Assembly: GCA_030765045.1 (NCBI GenBank)
Contig: CM060972.1
Location: forward strand, 53,478,471 to 53,542,470
Source: Tenodera sinensis
Lineage: Eukaryota > Arthropoda > Insecta > Mantodea > Mantidae
Length of the DNA: 64,000 nucleotides
Reading direction: 5' to 3'
Made by a program: the position numbers and the translations under genes. The notes beneath the pieces are model-generated. The model ran no database searches, had not been told where the DNA came from, and saw only the letters and a program-made list of their open reading frames with translations. Numbering within the stretch: the first letter of the stretch is position 1; every line of letters starts with the position of its first letter. Below, one piece after another: positions 1 to 11,739 of this stretch.

Positions 1-1530
1 TTTTAAAATCTGCAACAGCACGTGAGAAATTGAAAGCCGTCATATACCTTATGTCCACCCTCCTCGAGTAGATGGCAAATGTAAGGGGAGGTATAACCCA
101 ATCGCTCCAATGAAATGTCGACAGCATCCACAACTAGCAGCATAAATTTGAAAACTACCTGCGGTGTAGTGAACTGAGGAGCTACTTGATTGAAAAGTAG
201 CGGCTTATGATCGAGAAAACTGCATTACTAGCCGGGAGGGATCGCGGCGCTGACCACGTCCCATTTCCAGAGCTGTATTCCACTTATGACGCTTGTTGTG
301 AGCAGAGGTGTGGGACGCAGCGGTCGTGCGGTAGGTCTTCGTTCGGATAGTCTTTGTGCCACGTGGTTTAGGTACGCTCGAACAACATAGGACAAATAAG
401 TGAGTTGAGTTTTTATTTATGAATGCTCTTTAACTTCTGTGGTTCTCAGCATACTGGGTGTGAAAGACCGTTTAGTTGCTCAGAGACCCCTTTATCAGGC
501 TTGAGGTTCTTCTGCGTGCTGTGAATTTACAACAAGATACCATTCAGTTTACTTACTCTATAAAAATAGCCACGCTAAGGGTTTTTACGCCGGAAAAATA
601 TCATCGCATTCCACCGGGTTACCCCGAGACCACGGAGGACCTCTGTGGAGAAGCAGAGGAGGTTAAACTGGCAGAGGGTGGGGCTAGATTTGTTAGCACC
701 AACTCAAACATCTACGTTCCACTATGAATCATTTTTCTTGTGTATCTATACTGTCGCGCCAGCCGTCTTACACAGCTGGTAAGAAATACCGGTCGGGGCC
801 TGATCTCCGCGCGGCAACAAGAACGGGTCCTGCCCGAAAGACCCGTCCACCAGAGCCTCCGGAGACAATAGCTATTATGTAGCGGCACGGTGTCTGAACT
901 GTTCTCTCACAGCCTCTCCCGATCATTCTACTTCCAGAACTTTTCCTTTGTCTAAAGAACTATATGAGGGACCTGCTCGTGTCCGAACAGCAGCAGCAGT
1001 ACTAGAAGTAAAGGAGTAGAAGTTGCTTGTGGTGAAGTGAGGAAAGACGTATGCGAAGCGTTCAGCGGACAGCGCCCGTGTAGCAGTTCAGTGCGAGTGT
1101 GATCTGACAGTTCTTATTTGTGATTCGATTCGACAGTTTTTCTGTGCTCTGAGTTTGTACAAAAGTGATCTAAGTGTAACGTTAACACTACGCTGACTGG
1201 AAGGCAATAACGTGTGATTTTACAGCACAAATGCAGCCAGTATAATGCCGAATAAATGTCCTCCAGTATCAAAATTTCTGATTGATGGTCTTCATTGTAT
1301 AATCGCGTTTTGTGAAAACTATTTAATTTTTACTTCTTGTATTCTTTGAGTGGAAATCGATCTAGGTATTCAGCAACCACCGTGTTTAGATGGTGGCTTA
1401 GTAGAACGTCCAAAATCCAGTTAAATTTGCCGACACAAGATATTAGCATTATCCCTGCGAGTATATATCCCGCCTCTTTAGTTTGGTGGTACCCTGTCTG
1501 TCTCACATTTAAGTGGTCCCGATTTCTACT
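1..1530. other. Unassigned sequence, left edge
   Basis: No gene recognised. Two stretches (about 230-370 and 740-870) are richer in G+C than the surroundings and may be SINE or other repeat debris. The block 1020-1130 has a TTCAGT initiator-like word followed by T-rich sequence. A short open frame begins at an ATG at 1245 (about 34 codons) and matches nothing I know. None of these is strong enough to call a promoter or gene. Confidence 0.4.
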
Positions 1531-1536
1531 TTCGGT

Positions 1537-1645
1537 TAGGGTGGGTTATCCGGATGAGTTATTTTTTCCCCTCGGGGTTTTCCCTTATCCTGAGAGGACA
1601 AATGTCATAATGTCAAGTTCTATGGACCTCAGGCTTATTTGAGCA
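1537..1645 (+). mobile_element. SINE fragment (same body as the SINE at 50925)
   Basis: The stretch carries the run TTCTATGGACCTCAGGCTTA followed by TTTGAGCA. The SINE at 50925-51150 carries the closely matching words CTATGGACCTAGGGCTC and ATTTGAGCA, and also shares the preceding T-rich and TTCCCTTA-type segment. The tRNA-like head is missing or too decayed to see, so this is a body fragment. Orientation is taken from the copy with a clear A and B box. Confidence 0.6.
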
Positions 1646-1667
1646 CCATACAAATGAACAAACAATT

Positions 1668-1822
1668 TGATGTGTTGCACTCACATTAATTTCTCTACTC
1701 TTGTACTACTTATTCCTACAAACAGTTATTTCTCTATCTTCATGCCAGTTGAGGTAAACATTTGCAGAAATTATTGCTCGTATTCTTGTAGGTGCAAGGG
1801 GAATATGACAGATACTTGGAGA
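1668..1822 (+). repeat. Family A repeat, 5' fragment
   Basis: This is the 5' end of family A: TGATGTGTTGCACTCACATT, then the TTTCTCTACTCTTGTACTA core and the segment ending in GGTGCAAGGGGAATATGA. The copy is truncated after about 155 bp. Family A is defined by comparing copies within this window only. Confidence 0.75.
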
Positions 1823-1829
1823 ACTTTCC

Positions 1830-2400
1830 TATTTTAGTGTTGTCAAACACACACCTGCTAATAGATCTATAGAAGAAGACACTTTTGAAATTTGTACACC
1901 AATATCTTCTAAAACACCTAATTGCAATTCAAAACCTCGGAACAAATTAACAGTAAATCACTTCCCGAGCACCAGGAAGTAGACCAAGCACTTTCCAATT
2001 TGAAATATTGTATTTGTCTCTTAAATAAGGCGTGCAAGGCTCAATTAGTTTTTTTCTTTATCAATCTTCTTAATTTGATCTACATTTTTTAAAATCAGAT
2101 TGTACGATCACGAATTAATTCCCTTTTTGTTGCCTGTCAATTACGTCTATTCTTTCATAAAAATAAGGTTAGAAAATTGTTGTGAACGTAAATATCGCCA
2201 TTTCAAAACCATCACAATGTGTGTATACATTTCGATAAATCGTAAGTAATTATTCCTGAATATACTTTTTTTTTACTAATATCTCCACAAACTAGTATGT
2301 ATCTTCTAAATTTAAGCGAACAAGAAATATGTATCTCAGCAAGTAAAAAGTATAGTATGCTTTTCAGAACACCCTTTAACATAAAGTCGGCAAAAACGCA
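1830..2400. other. Unassigned AT-rich sequence
   Basis: I see no coding potential, tRNA-like structure or recognisable repeat here. Homopolymer T runs are short. Confidence 0.5.
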
Positions 2401-2404
2401 TTAG

Positions 2405-2665
2405 AGAAGTACCGGGTTCAAATCCCGATGTCAGGGTAAACAGGTTGGAGTATTCTTCGTGGTTTTACTTATTTCTCAAGTACGTAGCGGATTATATATT
2501 TCATACTACTAGCCAAAGTTTCATCTTAAGTTTAAAACCATTGTAAAAATGAAAATGGAACGTAATAGCGAATGCTGTGATTTCTAATCAAAGATAATAA
2601 AAGGTGAGAGTCTGAATGGATCCCTAATGCCATCTGCCCAGCCCGTGTAGAAGCAGAGATACTTA
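2405..2665 (+). mobile_element. SINE-like repeat with a B box
   Basis: GGGTTCAAATCCCGATGTC at about 2413 is a good Pol III B box of the tRNA type. The downstream body shares words with 25925-26160: TAATAGCGAATGCT, and CCCTAATGCCATCTGCC followed by GTGTAGAA and a CAGAGATA run. Two copies of one SINE-like family 23 kb apart are therefore likely. The A box is not clear, so the head may be truncated or diverged. Confidence 0.55.
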
Positions 2666-2744
2666 GCTGTAACAGAATCGTGAAATCAAATGCCTTGATC
2701 AAATGATTGTCACACTAATCCTTGAGCAATACTCAAATCTCCAA

Positions 2745-3251
2745 AAGATGTTCGCTATAAGGAGACGTTGAAATTCCGTTTTATTGCACAGTTAAGACAT
2801 AAAAACGTTAATAACGACTTTCCATTTGACGAAAAGTGTAAGTATTGCAAAACTCAGACAAATAACAAGGAGTATCTCCGAAATGGTTTACTCACAAAAA
2901 AATTCATCTGGACATGAACTGTGTGATAAAACAAGATCTACATTTTTGTATAGTAAGATTTGATTTATCTCTTACGGCTTACCAGTTTTGCAAAAATCAT
3001 CCAGAGTAAACAGGACTACGTGTGCTATAGCCAGAAAATTCAAAATATATATTTAATTTTCTATGAAAATATCTTACATGTGGCATTTTAACCAAAATCG
3101 TTAGAAAATCAAAATGTTCGAAACATTTTTCATGTAAAGGGTAGTTTAGGATGATAATTTTTCTTCAAAATCCTAATGTCGCATCTTGAAAGATATAAAA
3201 CTTAAATATCATTCTTGGATTTTAACCGACTTTTAGTATTTGAGTTATGCT

Positions 3252-3311
<60 letters not shown>

Positions 3312-3450
3312 ACACACACACCCACACGGAGCTTTTTCTAAAAATGCTTCTCTTTTGGATTCAGGGGGCCTCGGGTGAAATCTCGATATTGAATTTTTGG
3401 GGGAATACAATACTTCCCCTACTTACTATTCGTAGCAGAGAAAGTAAAAA
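2745..3450 (+). repeat. Family A repeat, nearly full 3' two-thirds, with (CT)n
   Basis: The copy runs from the middle of the family to its 3' end at AGCAGAGAAAGTAAAAA. Landmarks are CAGAAAATTCAAAATATATA (near 3032), the GAGTTATGCTGT block (near 3241), and the 3' AAATTTTTGGG-type region. At the site where other copies carry (CA)n or (TG)n, this one carries about 27 CT units (3254-3308) followed by a short CA tract. Open frames across it encode only low-complexity S-L or E-R runs and are not genes. Confidence 0.85.
3254..3308. repeat. (CT)n microsatellite inside family A
   Basis: A pure CT dinucleotide tract of about 55 bp, followed by a short CACACA run. It lies at the variable site of family A, just after the GAGTTATGCTGT block. 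Confidence 0.95.
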
Positions 3451-3454
3451 GTAT

Positions 3455-4765
3455 TCCCTCGATCTCTCATCATTTAAAACTCACTAAACGATAACCTAGA
3501 GTTATCAAAATAATATTTATAGATGTTTCTTAAGTGCTACGATTCTTAGCCTCTTGTTCTGTATTGAGCGTGAAAAAGGCTTAAAGCACGGCCAGGTCTA
3601 AAAATTCTGAAACTTTTCCTGTAATTAGTTTCCACTTTATTAATTGTTTAATTAAGAAAATTACGGTACGATATAAAATTCTCTTTTCATCTTTCAGATA
3701 CAACATTTGGTAACCATGTTCTTATACCTATACAAATAAAGTTTTGACTGGGTTTTGTTGTTAAAGTAAGAAAAATGAACAATAATTTTTGTATTTACAA
3801 TTTTAGCTTTAAGAAAATTATATATTCTAAATACTTGATCGCGGTTACATGCTCAACAAATCCTTGACTTAGTTATAAAGCAAAGGTAAGGAATTTATAT
3901 TTCAAATTTCGTAATCATCTAACCAAAACCGCGGCACAAGGGAGTTTTTCATCCGAAGAAAACTGTAGTTTTGAGAAATGAACAAGAAAACAATTTCATG
4001 GTTATTTAAGTGCTGTGTATTTTGTTTAAATTGCCACTGAGATATTTTAAAAGTTCCTTAGAGTAAAAAAAGAAAATCATACCATTTTAAATAGAGAATG
4101 AAGCGAGGGACTTTTTGTTAATGAAAACAAAAACTTACACGTTTGATTCAAGACCTCGGATTTTCAATTTACTAATTCCTTAATTTCGCTTAGAGGCTTC
4201 TTTATCAGGCTTAAAAGGTTCTTTTAGGAGCCGTAAACCTGAGATGCGGGCTCGGCTTTACTTCCCTTACAAATAAAGTCACCTAAGACAAAAACTCCAT
4301 TGCCTTGGAGCCTACAATGTTGATAACCAGAGGATAGCATTTTACCCCTACACCACGGAAGTCGTCACCACAGTTATCGACGCAAGTACTAGGTATCCAT
4401 ATATTTATGGGACATGATGGAAATAAATGAATATTTCTTAATATTCCGCCAGCCTTTTGGTGTGTAACTTCAAAGGGAAATACTAAAAGAGCTTCCTTAT
4501 AAGCAGCTTTGTCCAATTTGTTTGGAAAAGAAGCAGGAGAGGAAGAAATGCGGTCGATTCTGCACCTCAGAAATTGACTAATGAGGGTGTTTACCACTAT
4601 TGTCCCTTTGAATTGGCAGCAATCGGGTAGCAGCACTAAAGGCCGATACACGTGCACCTGTAGAAGGTCAAACTTTCAAACAGCGTGACAAATGGTTCAT
4701 ACATTACTACTAGCTTGCATGGACAATCAACCCATTCCCAAATAAAACCGGGCTAGTCTATTTGG
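3455..4765. other. Unassigned sequence
   Basis: About 1.3 kb without recognised genes or repeats. A minus-strand open frame of 124 codons (4283-4657) has no domain or bias that I recognise and is probably fortuitous. Confidence 0.5.
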
Positions 4766-4769
4766 AATT

Positions 4770-4832
4770 GCAACAGTGTGCACGTCAGACTTCAGTGGTG
4801 AAGATCCCAAGTTCAAATACCACCACTTGAAG
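4770..4832 (+). mobile_element. SINE B-box fragment
   Basis: AAGTTCAAATACCACCA is a decayed tRNA-type B box preceded by a tRNA-like arm. The fragment abuts the 3' end of a minus-strand family A copy, which may have inserted into the SINE. Confidence 0.35.
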
Positions 4833-4833
4833 G

Positions 4834-5571
4834 TACTTTTTTCTTTCTCTATTACGTATAGTAAAGTAGAGGAGGTGCTCTATTCCACCCAAAAATTCCA
4901 TGTCGAGATTTCACCCGAAATGTTTTGAGGCCCCCTGAATAAAAAAACAAATTAGAAAAACGTCCTTGTGTGTGTCTGTGCGTGTCTTCTGCCTGTGGAC
5001 AGCATAACTCAAAAACGAAAATGGCTCTAAGGATTTTGATTAAAATTCCGTATGTTTGTGATATTTTTATGAAAAATGAAAGGTATATCTTGAATTTTCT
5101 GGCTATAGCTTCTGTGGTCATATTTAGTGTGGAGGACTTTTGCATAACTATTAAACCGTAAGAGATACACCAAACCTTACTATAGAAAAAATGTAGGTCT
5201 TGCTAAAATACACAATTTATGTCTAAATAACATTTTTTGTAGAGTGAACCATTTCGGAGGCATGCCTTGTTATTGGTGCGAGTTTTGGAGAACTTACACT
5301 TCTGTAAAATGTTACATCGTTATTCATTTTTATGTTAATCGTACAGCGAGAACGTAATATGAAAGCTTTAAGAAATGAGATTATCGCTCAAAGCCTACTG
5401 TATTCTCATATTTCCCTTGCACCTATAAGGAAATAAGCAAAGGAAGTAAGCAATAAGATAATTTCTGAAAATGTTTATCTCAACCAACATGAAGAAATAG
5501 GAATAAGAGTTTGTAAGAATGGTTAGTACAAGAGTAGAGAAAGCCATGTGAGTGCAACACATCAGATTTTT
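4834..5571 (-). repeat. Family A repeat, full-length copy
   Basis: Read on the minus strand, this copy has both family ends: TCTGATGTGTTGCACTCACA at the right edge (5571) and AGAGAAAGAAAAAAGTACC at the left edge. The microsatellite site holds only a few TG units. Runs of A on either side (AAAAA) are compatible with a short A-rich target duplication, as in other copies. The small open frames here are non-coding shadows. Confidence 0.9.
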
Positions 5572-5810
5572 GTTTAGTAAATTTAACGAGAACTGATAAT
5601 TTGGCATCGAAGTGTCGTTTCACTTAATTGCTTTAATTATGTGAATTTCAAGAAAACACAAATTGTCACTTGTTAGCATATGCTTTAATGAACCTCATAA
5701 ATAAATGCATGCTAACACAGCGATTAGCCTGAGGCATCATTACGTAATGTTTGACTATTTAAAGCTACTCTTTTACAGAAAAGAAAGGCAATAGGCACAT
5801 TGTTCTAAGA

Positions 5811-5994
5811 CAGGCATGTCAAACATCACTCCGTGGGTGTGAAGAGAGGGGTCTACCCCTCCTTAACTGCAGTAGCACGCGCTAGTAGAACCGGTTTTCG
5901 CTTTGTTTTTCCCGTTTTCCGATTTGATCATCACGGAGGGAGGGAAAATAGGGGAAAATTTTTCACGCCTGGTGAGTGCTGTTTGACACCCCTG
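5811..5994. mobile_element. hAT-type MITE with 8-bp target duplication
   Basis: The element starts CAGGCATGTCAAACATCA and ends TGTTTGACACCCCTG. The ends are inverted repeats of the hAT consensus type CAGGGGTGTCAAAC. The 8-bp word TTCTAAGA lies directly outside both ends (5803-5810 and 5995-6002), as expected for a hAT insertion. At 184 bp with no coding capacity, it is a non-autonomous MITE. A diverged sibling lies at 18660-18857, sharing CCCTCCTTA.CTGCAGTAGC and the ACCGGTTTTC motif. Confidence 0.85.
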
Positions 5995-6002
5995 TTCTAA
6001 GA

Positions 6003-8495
6003 GATTATAAAATGTAGTACGTGCATACAAACTTAATAACGGCTGGAACTCCGTACATATAGACAAATCCGCTTTCCAGTGATTCGAAAAGAACAGGTGA
6101 TTAGCGGAACGTTCTCGAAACAAGTGCACAGCCATGTGTCTCCAATATTGAGACAATGTTTTCAATTGCATGATTGCATGTCTCTGTCACTAGTGTCCAA
6201 CATTTTAAATATGTATTTGTTATTCAATTGTACATACCAGTTGTTGTGCTGGTTTGACACAATTACATACAGATTATATATGCTATAAGCTTAAAAATAG
6301 GATTTCAAAAACGAGAAGACAGTTATACACGTTTCTTGATTTTTTGCCTTTGCGGAAATTTCCGGCGGTGTAAATTTCGTATCACTTTCACTTGTGTCCA
6401 ACATTTGTTTTCCTAAACTCGAATTAGTTGTTATTCGATTAAGCATGCGATAATTTATAGTTTCGGTTTCAGTTGGGACCCTATCCATGCTTTTCCCGTT
6501 CATCCGGATCTGGTAGTACCTCAGATCTCTTCCCTCATTTCTCCTTCTCTAAGATCAAGGCTGAAGCAAAATGGCCCTGGCGGCCTCCTTGCGGTACCCG
6601 GGTTTCGGAGGCCTATCCACTCGACCTTAGCTTCACAGTGTTCCTCTCATGAGAAGGTATGCCTAATAATAATAAATGTGTTGATATCAACATCTCTAGC
6701 GTTATTTTAGAACGTTGTTTAGTGAACCCTCCTCCTAATGCCCCTGAGTCACCCATCCTGGTGCCAATTGTCCGGTATGCAGAGCCGTGTGTCTTTATCG
6801 CCTCCGTCGTGCAGGTGGCGATCTAATACGCAGGGAGTATTGTGTGTGATAGTGCGAAGGCAAATTGGGTACCGCATAAGCACCCCGATTAGTACCGCAA
6901 TGTGTGTTGCTGGAATGCGGTTCACCATCGCGTCAAAAGATGAGGTACCAGGCTGCAACCGAGTAGTAAGTGCTGCCTAAGGGATTTGTGGTGATAGTGT
7001 GAGAAGTGTTCGTGGCTTTCTATTTATGTATAACGACATTGTTAATATTACGTCACACGGGCTTGTTAATATCTATGTGAAGTTAGCATGCACAATTTGC
7101 GCAGTGAATTGAGAAAGATTACGGCTAGACTTTCAACATGTCAATAAGGTTAGAACACATACGTTCTTCTGCAAACAATGCTGGAATACCAACGTTCCAC
7201 GATGCAATGAAGCAACATTGCAGGTTTGGCACCAGATGAAGGAATTCGTTAACAAAACTGATGTGGGTTTAACAATTTTGGTAGAAGAGAACAGGCCATT
7301 GAACTAAACCTCGTAGTGGATGACACAAACGATAATGCATAACGAGAAAATGGCCCGAGGATGTAGGATAATAATCCGAACGCGATGAAAAGTTTCAGAG
7401 CTCGATGTTTGCAGTAATCACATTTGTAGTGATTTGGTGCATCAACACATTACACTGCTTCTGTGTTCATTACAACAAAACTACATTCCACAATTCTATG
7501 CGAGTTATATTCTACACATGGCCATAATGTCATTGCATTTCTCCCGAACAACGGCGTTTCAGCTAAAATCTATTTATGCTATCACAACAGAATCGTAATT
7601 CCTATCTTTTCGGCAGCAATCGAGTAGCTTAAAACGAACAGAAAATAAATTGCTTTTTTGTTTCCTTCAAAAGCCACACTAAGAAATAAGTAATTTTCAG
7701 CACACTAAAAATCTACCAGGCCTTTAGAATTATTCGGTATCTTCCGCCATTCAATCGTCCGCTCATGACGTCAATACATTGAAGCGAGTTTATCACCTCT
7801 ACCTCTGGCACCGGACTAGCGAAAGATGAGCGGAAGGGGCGACTGTCAACTCTTTTCGAAGTAGTTCGTGAAATGGGACTTGCAATATTTACATTTGGAA
7901 GTTCTTTCACATGCTTCGTGCACTCGCAATCCCAGCATGTATACTGACAGGTAACTCAAATAATTAAGGTTTTTGTAGCTTCTCGTTTTATTGACACAAC
8001 TTTTCCGTTACAAAACAAGCTTGTCCATACTCTTAACAACAGTAAGTGAAAACTGGCTTACACAGAATAAACTAAGAAAACAGCACACAAAAGCAAAATA
8101 ATGGTATTGTAATTAAAAATAGAACACAATACTAGCTTTTTAGAAATATGTACATGAAAATCCAACAACATCAGATTAGTAATCTTTAATTATTTATATC
8201 ACGGTTAGTCTGGGAACTTGATAAATTCTGGTTAAGAACAGAGAAAGTTATTCACTCAACAGCCAATGTAATAACGATAGACTTCCCTTCATATCCTTTC
8301 AATTTAGAAGTAGCATTCAACCATGCAGATTCTGTGATCGGTGGTCACTTCTATCTTGCGTGCAAAGAATGCACAAAACGTCGTAGTGAAAAACAATTCT
8401 GCAACGCCGTAGTACATTAACCTGTTTAACAAACCGGAGGTTCACTACTACACCTCACTTTCGAGACAAGGGAATTACAAGTCAGTGCCTTGGGA
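6003..8495. other. Unassigned 2.5-kb stretch
   Basis: No recognised gene or repeat family member. A G+C-richer patch at 6560-6630 contains CGGTACCCGGGTTTCGGAGG, which could be a decayed SINE head. Overlapping open frames at 6738-6980 (plus) and 6749-6958 (minus) show no known domain. Confidence 0.4.
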
Positions 8496-8499
8496 CATA

Positions 8500-8613
8500 T
8501 GCCTGCCGGAGAGCAGATTGGCTGGAGAAATATTCACAATCCACAAACGAGAATCAAATCCGGTGCCCCTCGCAAAACAGGCAGGTGTTCTACCTACAGA
8601 ACTACGGGGCCAG
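8500..8613 (-). mobile_element. tRNA-derived SINE (SINE-B family), degenerate
   Basis: Read on the minus strand it starts GCTGGCCCCGTAGTTCTGTA with an A box region containing GTAGGTAGAACACC, and a B box region GGATTTGATTCTCG. The same head and order occur at 32569-32715 and 43845-44003. The small plus-strand open frame here is a shadow of the SINE. Confidence 0.65.
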
Positions 8614-8614
8614 C

Positions 8615-9330
8615 TTTGTTTTGTCGATAATTATACTTTGATACATTTTACTTTTTCTACCGCCTAATAAATGAAGTAATTACATATCGATAATAATGAA
8701 TTGATAGGAAACCAAGCGAATAGAATAATTTTAAATATTAATATCAGAACAATATACTATATAAGTTTATACCTTTTAAAGTTCCTCAAGCAGAAGAATT
8801 AGGTTATGGTTACCAAATGATTATGAGGATTCCGTACACCAATTTGTAGAATTTGCCGAGTAGTGAGACTGGGTAATTAATGAAGTAAAACCAGGTTACC
8901 AGATGCATTACAGGCCTCAGAATGTCGCGGATTTCCGAGAATGTTGTACACAAACTCGGGGTGAAAATCAGGAGATCTTGAACATTGTAGAAATTATGTT
9001 GCAACATGGCATTGGCGGATGTTAGTGGATGGTTGAAGGGAGTTAAGTAGAAAGGGGAAGATTAACGGTAACAGGGTCAGCCTTGGCTCAAACAAATCTC
9101 ACTGCTTCTGGGTTTGTAGGAATGTGTGAGCACATTTGTCGCTTGGAACATACTTCCGCCGCAATTTACAATTTCATAGCGAAGTATATTTATCTTATAA
9201 TTACTTGAAACACCCATTAAAGAACCTTATACTAGGAATCCATATCATCCTTTATAAAAACCAAATCCACACATACCCCGAGATAGGATTCTAGTGCTCT
9301 AGTTACAGCTACGCCTAACTACTATTTAGT
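8615..9330. other. Unassigned AT-rich sequence
   Basis: No gene or repeat recognised. Confidence 0.5.
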
Positions 9331-9334
9331 TGGA

Positions 9335-9435
9335 AAAATGTTCGAAGTTTTTCATTTTATCAGATATGACTAAGGATTTCGATTAAAACACCGCATGTTT
9401 AAAGCATTTTATGAACATCTTTTCATTGTGACTGA
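9335..9435 (-). repeat. Family A repeat, very degenerate fragment
   Basis: The order ATGTTCGAAGTTTTTCATTT, then GGATTTCGATTAAAACACCGCATGT-like text, then TTATGAACAT follows the minus-strand family A order (gene-sized gap region with GATTTTGATTAAAATGCCATATGT in other copies). Identity is low, so this is an old copy. Confidence 0.45.
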
Positions 9436-9483
9436 GTATTGGGTAATAAAATTGGTAAACTGTATAACATACACTTCTTTATG

Positions 9484-9595
9484 CGATTACCCTCTCCTTA
9501 TGCAGGACCTGCACCCCTAGGACTTACAAGCCAATGTTAGACGCCTAGGGTCCTCGCCCGGTCCTTTGTTAGCGCGGGGCGGTCCGGCCAGTCTA
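9484..9595 (-). mobile_element. SINE 3' fragment (SINE-E family)
   Basis: On the minus strand it reads GGCGTCTAAC, then TTGGCTTGTAAGTCCTAGGG and CATAAGGAGAGGG. The SINE at 53428-53755 ends with the same order: GGCGTCTAACCCTAGGCACT, GGCTTGTAAGTTC, CATAAGGAGGG. Only the 3' part is present here. Confidence 0.6.
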
Positions 9596-10364
9596 AGAAC
9601 GCACGGTACATTCCCAATGTATCGAAAGAAAACATCTTGTTTCGCTTAAAATAAATTTGAATCTAGAGAAACTTCCTTCTGCGTGACAGGAGTGTAGTGG
9701 AAGAATAGAAAGTGATATTCTTGTGTCTGGCGCCTACAGACTTGATCGCAAGTTTATTCTTCGTTATTAGTATGCATATCACATTTTTGCATCATTTCAC
9801 GGCGTGGTACTAAATTTAATTTCTTTACTGATAAAAGTAAAACACGATTCGCTGTGTATGTATTGGGTACATGGATTTCTGAAAGCAACTGATGTGTATT
9901 TTGTTTTTTCAGCTGTCACATCAAGCTGAATTATCCGTAATTATTACCCAAACCATTCAGAACATTTATGACTATATTCTGTGGTTTCCATATTATTTAT
10001 TGGTATGAACTATTATATTTATTCATATTTTTACCACTAGTTTATAAATTACTGTGTATGTCCCACTTCCTCTAGTTGTAAAAATAATAATACAAAAACA
10101 GTTCATATATCGTCACCGAGTTTATTTTTGCTTTTTATACCAATTACCTATAAATATAACTAGAGAGTGTTTGGTATGGTAAAGCCTACCACAGAACTAA
10201 CTTGAGCCCACCCTTAAACCCTCTTGGATGAAAAGGAATTTCAAGTGAATGATCATATATTAAATAAACTTCATGAAAAATCACTGTTTAAAACAATATA
10301 TATTAATATGACATTGCAAGGCATTTTCCATTTTATTTGGCCTTAAAAGATTTGATTGGCATTC

Positions 10365-10590
10365 ACACGAGTTTCTCTAAGATTGTAGAAACTATTCTTA
10401 CATTCCTGTGTCTAAGTTCATATTAATCCAGATCAACATTTGCAGAAACTATATTTTCTTGTCTGTGCAAAGAGAATAAGAAGATACAGTAAGTAGGTTT
10501 TAAGCGAAAGTCAGCTCTTTTAAAGCTGGTCACCATTTGATGTCTTTGAATACCCTTCTCTTTGCATGGGAAAGAGATAAAAAAATCAGA
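10365..10590 (+). repeat. Family A repeat, degenerate 5' part
   Basis: It keeps the order of the family A 5' region: a TTCACACGAGTTTCTCTAAG start, ACTATTCTTACA, GATCAACATTTGCAGAAACT, then an AAGCGAAAGTCAGCTCTTTT and CTCTTTGCATGGGAAAGAGA segment. It stops at the exact 31-bp repeat beginning at 10591. Confidence 0.65.
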
Positions 10591-10621
10591 TACTACAATC
10601 AGATCTAGACAGAGCGGGAAA
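10591..10621. repeat. Left copy of an exact 31-bp direct repeat
   Basis: The 31 bases here are identical to 12390-12420. The repeat contains AGATCTAGACAGAGCGGG. The two copies bracket 1.77 kb that includes the broken ORF at 11064-11617. Confidence 0.9.
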
Positions 10622-10784
10622 TATAAATTAATAATTATGTGATACTGATAATAATTAAAAAGTATTAAACCTCCAGTCTTTGGAGTGAATATTCCATGGT
10701 GAGATCAATTCTTTTGATTAATAATATCGATATCAGTAAGTTTGGAAAATTAAAGGCATTTTTAAAGAAGCAATCTGCAGGCTA

Positions 10785-11063
10785 TTGTTTTGTGTTTTAT
10801 TAGAATATAAAGTATATGTTTCGGGCTTAAAAATAGTGAATTGATATGTATTTCCATCTGCTGAACTCAAAAATCACCATAAAAATGATAGATTAGCTCT
10901 TGTTTTGAAGATAAAGTGACATTTCATTTTTTAGAATGAAGATTTTAAATTTGGGGGAATTTTTTTTTTTATGAGTTAGCACACCTGTCAAATAACAAAA
11001 CACAAATGCTCTTCAGCTGTTTGTAAGTCATAAACATAGATACTGTTGCTGTGACTTTGAATT
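10785..11063 (+). repeat. Dispersed repeat upstream of the broken ORF
   Basis: This non-coding block matches 22400-22660 in order and spacing: CATAAAAAT.A..GATTA.CTCTT, a GATAAAGT run, TTTTTTAGA, then TGTCAA/CAACTGACAAAACA, TTCAGCTGTTT and ATTGATGTTACTGTGA-type words. It probably belongs to the same element as the ORF that follows, either as a 5' flank or an intron. Confidence 0.55.
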
Positions 11064-11617
11064 GTGGACCCAAAAGACGTTCTTCTTCCACCCCTGCACA
11101 TCAAACTGGGTTTGATGAAAAACTTTGTCAAAGCTATGAACCGAGAAGGACGGGCCTTTAAGTACATCAGAGAGAAATTTTCGAAATTAAGTGATGCAAA
11201 GTTAAGGAAGGCATTTTTGTCGGACCACAAATAAGAGAACTTGTAAAGGATCCTGCATTTGACCAAGTTTTGGAGGGGAAAGAAAAGGAAGCTTGGGAAG
11301 CCTTCAAGGGTGTTGTTCATGAATTTTTAGGCAACAAAAGAGATGACAACTGCAAGCATTTGGTGACAGTGCTCCTTGGATGCAACATGTCCCTTAAGAT
11401 CCATTTTCTCCACTCCCACCTAGACTTTTTCCCTCCTATTTGTGGAGCTGTTAGTGATGAACATGGGGAGAGATTCCATCAGGACATTTCTGTTATGGAA
11501 CAAAGATATCAGGGCCGTTGGAATGAAGTAATGCTTGCGGATTACTGTTGGTCTTTGTATAGGGATTCTGCGGAACTCCATCACAGGAGGCAAGCAAAAA
11601 GACGACGAAGTCAATAG
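11064..11617 (+). pseudogene. Broken ORF of a widespread arthropod repeat-encoded protein
   Basis: The first part (11064-11200) reads through KDVLLPPLHIKLGLMKNF and ends in a shifted frame. The second part (from about 11205, ORF ATG at 11270) reads to KRRRSQ and a stop at 11615-11617. A one-base deletion near 11203 joins them. The motifs LHIKLGLMKNFVKAM, NMSLKIHFLHSHLDFFP and SDEHGERFHQDI are ones I associate with an uncharacterised ORF family present in many copies in arthropod and some other animal genomes. I cannot assign a biochemical function or transposon class. Only the C-terminal part is present. The upstream non-coding block (10785-11063) also occurs at 22400, which supports a mobile origin. 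The other frames across it are shadows. Confidence 0.7.
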
Positions 11618-11739
11618 GCCACCACATGATTCTCTTCAGACACAACTATCTGCAAAGTATTTTTCCAGCAACTTAGAACTCTTAGCATGTAATTACGGGT
11701 TCAAAAATTTTAATAAAAATTGTATTAAATGCAATTAAA

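Noticed and set aside
3222..3487. Overlapping frames with S-L or R-E runs
   Set aside because: Produced by the CT microsatellite inside a family A copy.
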